A DNA stretch of 64,000 nucleotides from Cylindrotheca closterium (lineage: Eukaryota > Bacillariophyta > Bacillariophyceae > Bacillariales > Bacillariaceae). Position numbers and translations under genes: made by a program. The stretch is taken from positions 62,001 to 126,000 of the forward strand of contig CAKOGP040001980.1 in NCBI GenBank assembly GCA_933822405.4, read 5' to 3'. This document shows, in pieces, positions 23,325 to 34,021 of the stretch (position 1 is its first letter; each line of letters starts with the position of its first letter). Under the pieces are notes generated by a model, which was not told where the DNA came from, ran no database searches, and was given only the letters and a program-made list of their open reading frames with translations.

Positions 23325-24399
23325 CTAATATAGCTGTCGGACACCAAGTTCATCGTATTGGGCCCCTGGGGTCTTGATCACATTTCCGTCGTCGTCAATG
23401 TATTCGCTCTTCTGTTGCAACACGAATCGTTGAAAGAACTTTGTCAAGATTCGGTCGGTTGTCAAAAACTCAACGCTTCCTCCATTCTGTGTCGTTGCAA
23501 GGATCTTGGGAACAAGGTCGGCAGCAACTTCTTCAGGCTGAGCAGCCAAGACTCCAAACGGGAACTTTCTGAGCTCTGGGGTAGAGTTGTCAAGAAGAAG
23601 TTTTGTGAAAACCATACCAGGGGACATACTGTGAACTTGAACGGTTCCTGCAGTTTTTTTCTTTTCGTATCCTTGCACTCCCTCATCCAATTCCTTGACT
23701 AGAGTAGCAGTCAACTGAGGCAATCCTCGCTTAGTTGCTCCGTAACAAGCATATCCTGGAGTACCTCCTCCCTTGACACCAGATCCAACAGTGTTGAAAA
23801 TGTGACCAGTGACACCAGCCTATTGTCCAATGTTTCGTTAGCCATAGCCCTTTTACTTCACTAGTCGAATATTCTAATTTCAGTCTTACCTGTTCTCCCA
23901 TGATGTCCATGGCAACCTTGGTGCAGTAAAGGGTTCCAAGCAAGTTGACCTTGACGACAAGCTCAACTTGTTCGACAGGAACGTCGCGAAGATCTCTGCG
24001 TCCACCGTTGATTCCTGCGTTGTTGATCCAGTAGTTGATAGTTCCAAGATTCTCCTTGGCGAATTTACCAAGCTTGGCACAAGAGTCGGCATCAGAAACG
24101 TCGCACTTGGTGTGGAATACCTTTCCATTGGGGTGGCGAGACTCCAATGCGGCGGCAGCAGAAGCGCAGTCCTTGACATCACAGATGACAACATCGTATC
24201 CACGATCCATGAATTCACCAGCGTATGCGAAACCGACACCACCTGCAGATCCTGTAATCACAACACCACCGTTCGACATTTCTAGAGCAGAGGAAGTTTG
24301 GAAATTGCTTCTCGCTGCAGGGCCAGGTGGTGCAAAGGCACTAACACCCGAGAATGCTAGAGAGACGATGATAAAAAAAGAGCGCATGGTTCTATCCAT
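23325..24399 (-). CDS. Plastid short-chain dehydrogenase/reductase, NYC1/NOL-like, 2 exons
   Basis: Exons are 23890-24399 and 23325-23819 on the minus strand, about 334 residues. The signal peptide ends GVSA followed by FAPPGPAA, a textbook ASAFAP motif for diatom plastid import. The Rossmann site is VVITGSAGGVGFAYAGEF, with NNAG at residues about 128-131 and a YGATKRG catalytic Tyr-x-x-x-Lys. The C-terminal VHSMSPGMVFTKLLLDNST is characteristic of chlorophyll b reductases NYC1 and NOL. Diatoms have chlorophyll c and not b, so the substrate must differ or the similarity reflects descent only. It probably reduces a tetrapyrrole or another plastid carbonyl, which is inference. Confidence 0.8.
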
Positions 24400-24640
24400 A
24401 ACAGGCGAGTAGTCAGAGATATTTCTTTTGAGAAAGACGATGAAGATGATGATTCATTTTTTGTTGAAGTTTGTTTGCGCGATCTCCACGTGGATCCCCG
24501 GATTAAATTTGTCTTCGGGGGATACTTGTACCATCTTTCTCAACCGAATAGTATCAATCGTAATGTATCATACAGTAGAAGTTCCAACAATAGCGGACTC
24601 CCTCGTACCCAGTAACATGCAGTTACTGCACTCCTCGGGA

Positions 24641-25915
24641 TCAATCTTCTTCATTGTCTTCTGGACGTGCTGTTGTCTCTACTGAATCAATTTCCTTCAA
24701 CGCCACCCCTGACGTATACAGCGATTGTCGTTGCATGAAGGACTGAAAATGTGACTTTGCTGGTTGGGTTTTCGAAAACCAACCTCTACTCGATGACCCA
24801 GGTTTAGTATAGGAAGAAGTTTCCTTGACAATCGTTAACCGCAAGAAATCACATCGACGCTTGAACCAAATTCTGTATGGTAGTGTAAGGCCAAGGAAAG
24901 TACAGAACCAGAATGATTGCAACCGGAATAATCTTGTCGACATTACTCCATCAACTGGACGAACCGCCAAAATACAAGGTTTGCAACCCTTGACTTGTAT
25001 TTGAGTTGCAAACTCTGTAAATTCATCCCCTCTACCATGTTCACTCACGAAATCTGATTGTTGTCTAAAGTAATCTTCTCTTGATTTCTTGTCTGCGAGC
25101 ACTAATAGGACTGTGAGGGCAATTTTGGCAAAGGGAGCATTATTCGTCGACATGATTCTCGCACGTCGCCAAATGCCTGCCATGGTACTGTCGAGACAGC
25201 CGTTATATTGATAAGTTGCGGTTGCCCGATGCGTTACAACCTTCTTGGTGAATGGAAACATGGACTTGCGGTTCTTATGCGCGAGAACCATGTCAACAGC
25301 ATCTGCCTGCCAGCTCAGTTTTCTTTTCAATGACCGCAAGAAATCAGATAGAGCAAAGATCTTGCGTTTTTCAAAGTGAAACGAGCTCACATTCCAGGTC
25401 ACCACAGGATTTTCGATTCGGAGTTGATTGATGTACTCTTCCAGCTCTTCTTGACTGGACAATGCGTTTGCCAAGTAATATCGCGTACCACAACAGTAAG
25501 ACTCTATCAGGTAGAGGGCAATAGAAGCGATCACAAGCCATCGGTTTTCAATGCGTGGGAGCCGCAAAATAGTCCACGTGACAATTCGAAACATCAAATT
25601 CATTGGAGCAGATTGAGTATTGGTATTCAGGGCCCACTGATCCAGCAACTGGCGCATCCATCCAGCAAGGACACCCAAAAAAGCAAGAGTAATCAATCCT
25701 GTGAATAAAGCTGTCTGTGCATGATCCAATCCATATTGATCCATCTTTGGTCCAAAGCTTTCAAACAACGTAGTGGATCCAGAGCCTCCTTCCCAGTAGA
25801 CTCGGCCAGTTTCACGATCAATCAGAGCGCTCTCGCCCATGATAGACGCTTCGACACGTCCAAGCATTGCTGCGTGACTTTCGTCGGAAATGCCTGCATA
25901 ATTGCCTTCCAACAT
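24641..25915 (-). CDS. TMEM151-like membrane protein
   Basis: A single exon of 424 residues. Two membrane segments lie near residues 65-90 and 120-140, and another pair near 330-355. The middle carries the pattern of the TMEM151 family: CCGTRYYLANALSSQEELEE, PVVTWNVSSFHFE, KKVVTHRATATYQYNG, and ADKKSREDYFRQQ with GDEFTEF. The function of TMEM151 proteins is not known. Homologues occur in animals and many protists. The 3' end lies about 240 bases from the divergent SDR start, and its start is back to back with the M6 protease gene. Confidence 0.7.
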   Translation of the reverse strand: MLEGNYAGISDESHAAMLGRVEASIMGESALIDRETGRVYWEGGSGSTTLFESFGPKMDQYGLDHAQTALFTGLITLAFLGVLAGWMRQLLDQWALNTNTQSAPMNLMFRIVTWTILRLPRIENRWLVIASIALYLIESYCCGTRYYLANALSSQEELEEYINQLRIENPVVTWNVSSFHFEKRKIFALSDFLRSLKRKLSWQADAVDMVLAHKNRKSMFPFTKKVVTHRATATYQYNGCLDSTMAGIWRRARIMSTNNAPFAKIALTVLLVLADKKSREDYFRQQSDFVSEHGRGDEFTEFATQIQVKGCKPCILAVRPVDGVMSTRLFRLQSFWFCTFLGLTLPYRIWFKRRCDFLRLTIVKETSSYTKPGSSSRGWFSKTQPAKSHFQSFMQRQSLYTSGVALKEIDSVETTARPEDNEED

Positions 25916-26140
25916 TGTTTCGCATGCAACATTTCATTTGGAGTGTCGTTTCAAGTCGTTTGTTCAAATTAAATCCGAGTGTTTGACCCAATCGACTTGA
26001 TGATAGAAATTTACTAAATTTTACATACCGGTACCTATAAAATAAATAATGGTCAAAATGACCTCGCCTTATTTCTGCCATTGGAAATCGTGGGAAACGG
26101 AAACAATTCTTGTCAACGCAAAAAGAAAAGTGCTGTCACG
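25916..26140. promoter_or_regulatory. Divergent promoter, TMEM151-like and M6 protease genes
   Basis: A 225-base shared upstream region. It contains taccggtacc at 26026-26035, followed by an AT-rich TATA-like stretch (aaaataaataat, 26039-26050). Use as a promoter is inferred from the divergent layout. Confidence 0.4.
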
Positions 26141-28087
26141 ATGATGCCAAATGGCAAGATGAAAGCATCAACATCTCGCTATATGAAGGTCTTAGTATTA
26201 TCACTTCTATACTCCTTAGCAGTGGCAGTTGTCCCACCGCATCCTAACGCCGAGTTTGACTCTTCGTTTCCACTATACTCTCATGACTCTCGGCGGCAAT
26301 TGAGAACAGAACATCAGTACGAAGCACAACTATTACATCCTGAACTCTGTCGCTTTGAAGATGACCGCACGTGTCAAGTCTTGGATGAAACACTACAAAG
26401 ACAAGCACGTCGGACTCTGGGCTCCATCAAGAGCCGCGGAAGGCTAAAAGTTTTGGTAGTTCTCTTGCGGTTCGCGAACCACGATACTCGAGAAGTTATT
26501 GAAGCTTCGGACATTGACAAGTTCTTCAATGCCAATGGTTTGGATTCCACTCTTTACCCAACCGGATCCATCAATACATATCTCAAGGTCAGCTCATTCA
26601 AGTCCCTAACCATTGATGCGGACGTGATTTCTTGGTTTCCAACAAACAAGACCGAACAAGAGTGTGCTGGAGGTACTTCCGGGCTCAATCAAGATTTCAA
26701 ATCATGTTTTGCTCCGATTCTAGACACTCTAGATAGCTTCCATGCCGATCTGGAACATGTATTCAACTGGAACAAGTACGATGAGGATAAAAACGGAGTG
26801 GTTGATAGTTTGATTGTGATGCATTCTGGCTACGGAGCAGAATACGGAGATACTGATCCCTTGGGGGCGGCTCCGCAAGATAGAATCTGGTCGCATTCGA
26901 TGGGGCCGCCCGAAAAAAATATGTGGAATTCGATTCATGGGGAATATTCGGTTGGGACATACACTGTAGCTTCAGCCTTTCATGGTCACAACGGAAAGAA
27001 CATCACCAAAATTGGAGTGGTGCTTCATGAATTGCTCCATACCCTTTCTCTTCCGCATCTTTATGATGTGAGCCGGTCTGGTCGTGGTGGAGGCGTTGGT
27101 GCGTTCTCCATCATGTCCAATCCATGGGGACAAGGTGATGATGGCAGCTTTCCTGGCTCCCTCGACCCGTGGTCCAAAATCCAACTTGGCTGGTTGACGC
27201 CAACAAGAATCACAAAAAGTGATTCCTATTTGCTGAAACCATCAGCAACAGAAAATCAAGTCTACCTTATTGACGACCCATATCCTCGCGGAGAGTACCT
27301 GCTGATCGAGAATCGACAGAAAACGCTTTATGATGCAAAGATGTGGAATGGAGCCGGTGGTGCATTGATCTGGCATATTGATGAGGCCAAGAATTCCAAT
27401 TCGGAAGCCGGAGGTCCCCATCAAGAAGGTTGGCCCGAGAATGGAAAACACTATAAAGTAGCTCTTCTCCAAGCGGATGGATTGTACCAGTTGGAACAAG
27501 ATATCAACGATGGCCAGTGGGATGATTTCTTTACCTTCGGCAAGAAACTTGTTCCAGGGAGCGCAGGGGTGCACCCCAACACAGATTCGTACCAAGGTGG
27601 CAACATCATTAGTATCGGTATCACAATCGCTGATTTCAAAGAGGAGGGTAAAAATGTGATGTTTACAGTCTCAGGATACCCTCAAATAGGCATAAGCGAC
27701 AATCCAATCAGTGATTTTCAGAAATGCTCTGTCAATGTCAACATTGGACAGTGTTCAAGCTTTCTCACCGCAGATATCCCACTGATAGAAGAAGATTGTG
27801 ACTGTTACAATTTTTGTGGGAATGGTGCGATTCAGGGATGTTGCAAGTTTGGCGAACCTTGCCCAATCACATGTGAATCTGGTGGACTCGTCGCAGGCTG
27901 CACCTTGGCGGTCGAAAAGCCAAACGATCCTGATGTTGACCTTGATGATGTGCCTGGGTTGGGAACTCCAGCAGAGAACCGGACACATGATGATAGCTTG
28001 AGATCTGGGGCTCAGTCTTTGAGATGGCGAAATCTCTTTGCGGCCCCGGTGCTTCTTCTGCTGGGATCCTTAGCTTTTCATGCTTAA
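26141..28087 (+). CDS. M6-family (immune inhibitor A-like) secreted metalloprotease, probable GPI tail
   Basis: A single exon of 648 residues. The signal peptide lies around residues 14-30 (MKVLVLSLLYSLAVAV). Residues about 105-510 form the peptidase: FNWNKYDEDKNGVVDSLIVM precedes the zinc site HELLHTLSLPHLYD (HExxH at about residues 296-300), then AFSIMSNPWGQ and DPWSKIQLGWLTP, the M6 signature order. A Cys-rich segment follows (around CDCYNFCGNGAIQGCCKFG). The extreme C-terminus is hydrophobic with no charged tail (APVLLLLGSLAFHA), as in GPI-anchored proteins. It would cleave proteins at the cell surface or outside the cell. Family members are known from bacteria and marine protists. Confidence 0.88.
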   Translation: MMPNGKMKASTSRYMKVLVLSLLYSLAVAVVPPHPNAEFDSSFPLYSHDSRRQLRTEHQYEAQLLHPELCRFEDDRTCQVLDETLQRQARRTLGSIKSRGRLKVLVVLLRFANHDTREVIEASDIDKFFNANGLDSTLYPTGSINTYLKVSSFKSLTIDADVISWFPTNKTEQECAGGTSGLNQDFKSCFAPILDTLDSFHADLEHVFNWNKYDEDKNGVVDSLIVMHSGYGAEYGDTDPLGAAPQDRIWSHSMGPPEKNMWNSIHGEYSVGTYTVASAFHGHNGKNITKIGVVLHELLHTLSLPHLYDVSRSGRGGGVGAFSIMSNPWGQGDDGSFPGSLDPWSKIQLGWLTPTRITKSDSYLLKPSATENQVYLIDDPYPRGEYLLIENRQKTLYDAKMWNGAGGALIWHIDEAKNSNSEAGGPHQEGWPENGKHYKVALLQADGLYQLEQDINDGQWDDFFTFGKKLVPGSAGVHPNTDSYQGGNIISIGITIADFKEEGKNVMFTVSGYPQIGISDNPISDFQKCSVNVNIGQCSSFLTADIPLIEEDCDCYNFCGNGAIQGCCKFGEPCPITCESGGLVAGCTLAVEKPNDPDVDLDDVPGLGTPAENRTHDDSLRSGAQSLRWRNLFAAPVLLLLGSLAFHA

Positions 28088-28179
28088 TCAAGAAATGAAT
28101 GGGGGAACGGGGGACAATTAATAGATCAAGTATAGCAAAAATTGTATGGTGTAAAACATCCGTTGAATCTATCTCCAAT

Positions 28180-29169
28180 TTAGTCAGTCTTTTTCTGTTT
28201 CTCCACCGCCGGTTCATGTTCCCCTCTGTCGACAATACTCAGATATAAACCGCCAAACACCATGCAAACCGACACCCACTGCCATATGTTGAACCGATGG
28301 CCAAAGTAGAGAACACTGAAGAGAATGGTGAAGAACTTTCTTGTTGTTGTGATAGTTGTGCATACCAACGAGGAATACCAGGTGATCGTCAGAAAGATGA
28401 AAATTTGCCCGACAGCAACTATTGCATTTTGCAGGAGAACGATTGATACTAGGCTCTGGTCATCTTTCAGCAATTGGATTCCTTCGTTGAATTGACCACT
28501 GGCGATCGACATGGGCAACATCAATGTGAATGCATAGCAGTTGACACAAAACATGGTCTCATTTGCCGTTGGTGAGCGCCCTCGTGACTTTAGCATTCCT
28601 TGAAAGGAGCCCAGGAAGCCATCTAGACACAAGCTGGCGCAAAGCAGACACATTCCTTTCCAATGCTGATCCGAGACGCCGTTTCTTTCCTCACTTTCAT
28701 CTTGCTTGTCCTGTAACCTCAGCAAGTTGAAAGAAGCAATGCCAATGCTGATCAGGAAAGCAGCTATCCATTGTTGAATTGAATAGTTCCTGCGTTCCAC
28801 CAGAAACCCCATTATCATTGTTGGAATCATCTTGCAGGATTTTGCCAAAACAGCAGTGGGATATGAAACATATTGCAGTGCCTCGTTACTACACACCATT
28901 GCAAAAACATAGGTGGAAGATGTCATGAAAAGTAGTTTGTGTTGAAGCTCAAATATTGAACTCTTATCATCATCGTCTTTCCGAGCAACACTTCCCCACA
29001 CTATTGAAATCAACACATTTGCGAGTGTTTGCAGGACCAGCAAGAATGTAGCGCCTAAGTCTGAGCCCGAAATCAATGACTCTTGCATCCAGCCATACAA
29101 CCAATAACAGAGGCATATTCCAGATGCGCAGAATACAAAGCGCAATGTACCATTCGTCTCCGCCTGCAT
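28180..29169 (-). CDS. SLC35B1-like ER nucleotide-sugar/ATP transporter
   Basis: A single exon of 329 residues with about ten membrane segments. It shows the UAA-transporter patterns YPTAVLAKSCKMIPTMIMG and TTTRKFFTILFSVLYFGH, characteristic of the SLC35B1/UDP-galactose transporter-related group. The protein ends KKTD, a dilysine (KKxx) retrieval signal, which places it in the ER. SLC35B1 relatives carry nucleotide sugars or exchange ATP/ADP across the ER membrane (family knowledge). The frame is open 21 codons upstream to a TTG, but the first ATG at 29169 is taken as the start. Confidence 0.85.
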   Translation of the reverse strand: MQAETNGTLRFVFCASGICLCYWLYGWMQESLISGSDLGATFLLVLQTLANVLISIVWGSVARKDDDDKSSIFELQHKLLFMTSSTYVFAMVCSNEALQYVSYPTAVLAKSCKMIPTMIMGFLVERRNYSIQQWIAAFLISIGIASFNLLRLQDKQDESEERNGVSDQHWKGMCLLCASLCLDGFLGSFQGMLKSRGRSPTANETMFCVNCYAFTLMLPMSIASGQFNEGIQLLKDDQSLVSIVLLQNAIVAVGQIFIFLTITWYSSLVCTTITTTRKFFTILFSVLYFGHRFNIWQWVSVCMVFGGLYLSIVDRGEHEPAVEKQKKTD

Positions 29170-29456
29170 TCTGATGTCTCCGGTGGATATTTCTTTCTCC
29201 GACTGCGATGTGCAGAATGAATCATGATGCAAAACGTTTGAACTACTCGTGAATGAACAAATCCACGACTTCCAGTACAGAAGTAATGTTTTGTGTGAAA
29301 TGGGAGGAACAACAACGTTATGGTTCTAGGTACTGACTGTACTGTAGATCCTGAGACGTGGCATTTACAATTGCAGATTTGTTTGTATTATTCCAGTTGC
29401 AAGTTCAAGCGAGCCCCAAGCCCTGTGAGAACGTATCTTTTTGCATCCTGCTGCTT

Positions 29457-32400
29457 TTATAGTGCCACTTTTTGTTTCTCGGCCTCCTTCACGAATCTGT
29501 CCCGAACGACATCATCGCATTCTTTCCACATTTTTGCCAGGCGCTTAGTGGTTTCTCCAAGTGGAAGTTTGTTTCCATCTTCATCAACGATTCCAGCTCT
29601 GTGTTCTGAACAGAAGAGGATATATGCAGTAGGCCTACGTTTCTTCACTTTCCCCGCTGTTTTCTTGGACTTTGATTGACTCTTCTTCCTTGCAATCTTT
29701 TTGACTGTTTTGGAACTACCTGATTCTAGTTTCTCTTTCTCGTAACGTTCCTTGTCTTTGGCTGCCGTCTTTTCGTATGGCTTCTTTTCGTTTTCACTTG
29801 CCAAGGACCACAGCCGAGCAAGCTCTTTCGAAACATCTCCAAGGGACTTGAACTCTTTGGCAACATCTGGTCGCTTATCCTTACAAAAATAAATGTAGGC
29901 CGACAAAGCCCGTTTAGGTCCACTTGGTTTTCCACCTTTGACATTACCTCCCTTTGTGCGTGTAGACTTGGAGGCCCCGTCTCCTAGGATTTTCTGACAT
30001 TCTGCTGTCCATTTCTGTTTCTCTTCGTCATAAACTGCCTTTTCTGCTCCTGCCAGTTTATTGTACGGCTCCCTATCCCCCTCGGAAGCCTCACCCCAAA
30101 GTCGAGCGAGCTCTTTTGAAGTCTCTCCGAGGGATGTCATTGTGGCAGAGACTTCCGGGCGTTTCGCAGCGCAAAAGTGCAAATATGCTGAAAGCGGTCG
30201 TTTCGGAGCTGGTGGTAAAAGGACCGAGTCTTTACCTTGAGAATTTCCCCTTTTGGGATCACTCGCTTCCTTCTCTTCGATGAGCTGCCAAGCCTCGTCA
30301 AAAGGAAGTTCCGACGGATCTTCAAGGTATTCGGGGGGAAGTCTTGCATTGACTTTCCTCCAGTTGATGTATGGACCGAATCGCCCTGATTTGACGGTTA
30401 CTTTGCTTCCTGCTTTTTCTCCTAACACTACAAGTACACCAGCCCCTAGTTCTATCAAAACAGCAGAATTGAGATTTCTGACTCGGAAGTGCATCATACC
30501 ATACGAGAAACTTACTTGTTTTCTGGTTGACAATGCCTTCTTTCACCAAGTTCTGAGCCGTTTCAGGATCGATTGTGAGGACATCGCCGTCTTTTTTATT
30601 TAGTGTCATGAAAGTGTTGTTATACTTCAAGTAGGGTCCATACGGTCCAATTGCCGCAATAATTGGCAGCTCTTCCATTGTGCACACTTCTCGTGGTAGA
30701 TTGACATATTGCACGGCTTCATCGAAAGTGAGACCCAACATGTCACTCAGAGAGCTTCCACTATGATCGACATCAATATTTTTCATGTTTCGAATGTGCA
30801 CCGGGAGAGTGTGAGTGGTTGTGTTCTCATCGCCATCTTCGCCCCATTGCAAGAAAGCTCCGAACCTTCCTGTACGTAGTCTAACGTTACGATTGTCCGA
30901 TGGATGTTGCCCGAGAATCAAACCATTTTCCTCTTTAGTTGCCAGTATACTGGTTAAACTCTGAAGCGTTATTGTTGAGAGGTCAGATGCCATCCCAGGC
31001 GGTAGGTTTGCCGTTGGAGCCTTTTCAGATTCCGATACAAGTTTCTTCACATAAGGACCCCAAGGCCCTACGAAAAGCCCAATATCTACTTGAGTTGAAA
31101 TGGTGCTTTCCAATGACGGCAAAGAAGCGCGACGAGCATCATCAGCATCAACCATTTCATCAATTTGTTTGACTCTAGATGCGAGACCTTCTGATCCCTG
31201 GAAGAATTCATCAAGATATGATATTCTTTCTTCTTCACTGACATCTCCTTCCGAGTTTGCAATCTTGTCCAGCCGATCTTCCATCCTGGCCGTAAATGAA
31301 GGATCGACATACATATTACAATGCTTCTCAAATAATGACGTGACCACAAATGCTGTCAATGACGGTACCATCGGAGCTCGTGCACTACGAGATCCAACAA
31401 ATTCTTCTCCTCCAGCGGCTCGTTGGGCACTGATCGCAGCACCGGCCACGGGTGTCGAAGAACCACGATAGTTTGATGAGCCGCTTTTGATCGGTGAACC
31501 GACATATGCCCTATCTCGAAGAATCTGGACAGTACCAGCATAAGTACTCGGTCGGCCAACGCCAAGCGCCTCTAGCTCTTGGACAAAAGACGCCTCCGTG
31601 TATCGAGACGGTGGTTGTGTCATATGCATCAGCGCAGTGGTATTTTTACAATCGATACTGTCTCCTTCCCTGAGTACAGGGAGTTCGCTCTCGGTACTTT
31701 TGCTTCGAGAGTATAGGGCAGAAAACCCAGGTTTGATCACTATGCTACTACTGCTCCGAAAGAGAACCGATCTGTCGTCGTCTTCTCCCAAAATCCGGAT
31801 TGAAGTCTGATTTGAAACTTGAGGTGGCATGTGTGAAGCAACTGTTCGTTGGTAAATCAGTTCATAAAGCTCCTTTGCCGCACCATCAAGGTTATTAGGA
31901 AGTTCCGACGGTTTGGTAAATCGACCAGTCGCCTGGATTGCCGGTCGGATTGCTTCATGAGCCGCCTGAGGGTCAGGTTTATCACTATCCGTAGATTTTT
32001 TCTTCTTTTTCTTTGACTTCTTGTTTTTATATGTTGAAGGATCAAAGAAGCTCGGGCCAAAATCGGCTGTGATTTCCGTCTCGATTGCGTTGATGGCATC
32101 ATCGGAAAGATGATTTGAATCTGTTCTCATGTAACTGATGAATCCATTCTCGTATAGCTGTTGAGCTGTCTGCATCGTTCCACTAACGGATAATCCCAGC
32201 TTCGTGTTTGCTTCCTGTTGCAAAGTGGATGTGATGAAGGGTATTGGTGGACTGAGTTTTCGCTTTGTTGCTTTGATATCATTGATCGTCCATGACCAAT
32301 CATCCTGTCGCAAAACATGTGCCAATTGATTTGCATCATCATCGAGCAAATGTAGTTTATGGCTAGAGGAGGCTGTCAATGTGTTGGCTTGACGAGCTTC

Positions 32401-33420
32401 AAAATCACTGCCGCTTGAGGCCAATGGTTGACCATCTACAGCTACGAGCTGACCTTCAAAGTTTTGATTCAGAATTGCAAAATCAGCTTGCAAATCCCAG
32501 TACTCGCTTTCTTGAAATAATAGACGTTCGCGCTCCCTCCGGACAATCAGTGCCATACCAACGGACTGCACTCGACCAGCAGACAAACCAGGTGCAATCT
32601 TTCTCCACAACACAGGAGAAACTGTGAATCCAGCCAAACGATCAAGAATTCTCCTTGTTTCTTGTGCGTGGACTAGATTACCATTTAAAGATGTTTCTGG
32701 GGCCTGTATACTCTTGAGGATTGCCTTTTGTGTTATCTCTGTAAATCGGACACGCAGAGGAGGAAGCTGATTTGCACCTCCTTCTAAGTTTCCGTCCAAC
32801 AACACTTGTATCAAATGCCATGCCATAGCTTCTCCCTCTCTATCATCATCTGTTGCCAATATCAATTGTTGCGCTCGTTGCGTAAGACCAGTCAGATCAA
32901 GCACAAGTTTCTCTTTCTCTGGAAGAATTGTGTAAGTGGGTTTATATCCGTTTTCAATGTCAATTCCAGCAACGAGTTGGTTCTTGACTTGTTTCTGTTG
33001 CGGAATGTTCCGTATATGTCCCATGCAACTTGTTACTACAAAATCATAATCCAAGTTTTCAGCCTTCACGTAATCCTGCAGAATGTTGAATATTGTCTTG
33101 CATTTGCTTGGGGATTCAACAATCACAAGTTTAAATGGCCGGTCCGTTTTGGATTTCGAAGAAATGGAAAAGTCGGACGGGCCATGAACGACCAAAGACC
33201 TAGGTTTACTTTTCGATTTCACTGCTTCCAACGCATGGGAGAATCGAGGCCCGGGAGGTACAGGAGGATGTAGGCCTCGAGGGACAGAGTTGATTGCAAC
33301 TCTGGCAAATCTGAAAGAAAAGACGTGACATCTCTTTGTTATCGCGAGCATTGCAAAACTGAGAAAGAATAGAATGCGACTGAATTGTGATTGAGTGCTC
33401 GCAGTTACCCGCAGAATCAT
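29457..33420 (-). CDS. Type IA DNA topoisomerase with three C-terminal HMG boxes, 2 exons
   Basis: Exons are 30516-33420 and 29457-30451, about 1299 residues. The TopA core starts near residue 96: KLVIVESPSKCKTI (TOPRIM Glu), ATDDDREGEAMAWHL (DxDREGE), RILDRLAGFTVSPVLWRKI, LSAGRVQS, and FISYMRTDSNHLS with the catalytic Tyr at about residue 430. HEAIRPA and GRPSTYAGTV follow. Topo C-terminal repeats are visible (GRFGAFLQWG, GPYGPYLKY, GRFGPYINW, the last after the intron). Then come three HMG boxes at about 1049-1118, 1135-1205 and 1232-1299 (APKRPLSAYLHFC, GPKRALSAYIYFC, KKRRPTAYILFC). The enzyme relaxes negative supercoils through a 5'-phosphotyrosine. The N-terminus has a hydrophobic stretch followed by CHVFSF, so organelle targeting is likely. 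A Lys-rich insert (KNKKSKKKKKKS) interrupts the core. Confidence 0.93.
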
Positions 33421-34021
33421 GGTGTTTTGAAGCCTCGGATGTGTCAATAGCACGAGGGCGAAGAATGTTGATGGAGTTTTGAATTCGTTTGTGGTTGATG
33501 CGGATGGCAACCCAACTGATGTAAATGACTAATTCGACTAACATTACTCCGTTAGTAGTGATATCGACTCTTGGAAATTTGATGCGAGCCTCTCCCTCGA
33601 GCCTTACTCCAGCTGAACTGTGGCTCTTGAGTTGCAATATTGAGCGATAGAACGATAACCACTCGAAAACAACAAGAGCAGGGTACTGTTGTTCTACCAT
33701 TTCTTTCAACAAAAACCGTTTCTCCTTTGATCGTGGCTGTTACCTACAGTATCGGTTCGCACCCTGGTGCCAGCCACCGGTACCGGTACTGGTACCTACC
33801 AGGTACCTGGTACCTGGTACCGGTAGCGTACCGCCCGTATGATAGTGTGATTTTCAACATTTACGCCTTTGTAAGTCCCGTTTCATCGGTCTCATGACAG
33901 TTTTTCTCACATAAAATATCTATAGCCATCATCAGGTTGCTATTCATCCTTCTTGAACCAAATCAATGAAACAAGAGCCAAATCTGACTTTTTAGAAGCA
34001 TATCCGAGAGTATAAAAGCGA
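33421..34021. promoter_or_regulatory. Divergent region with a GTACC palindrome cluster
   Basis: Upstream DNA shared by the topoisomerase and E2 genes. About 50 bases (33779-33832) consist almost wholly of alternating taccggta, ggtacc and acctggt units, the densest copy of the motif in the window. It could fold into several hairpins. Minus-strand open frames here start at non-ATG codons and look non-coding. Confidence 0.5.

Noticed and set aside
29170..29232. 21-codon N-terminal extension of the SLC35B1-like protein
   Set aside because: It starts at TTG. The first ATG at 29169 fits the usual family start better.
29457..30451. HMG-box exon as a separate HMG gene
   Set aside because: The exon starts in the middle of a topoisomerase C-terminal repeat, joins exon 1 with matching phase (1+2), and has no independent start codon or promoter-like spacer.
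33421..33510. 30-codon extension of the topoisomerase frame
   Set aside because: It starts at TTG and the ATG at 33420 is the first available. A possible intron (gtaact..tttcag) just downstream would shift the frame out of the enzyme.
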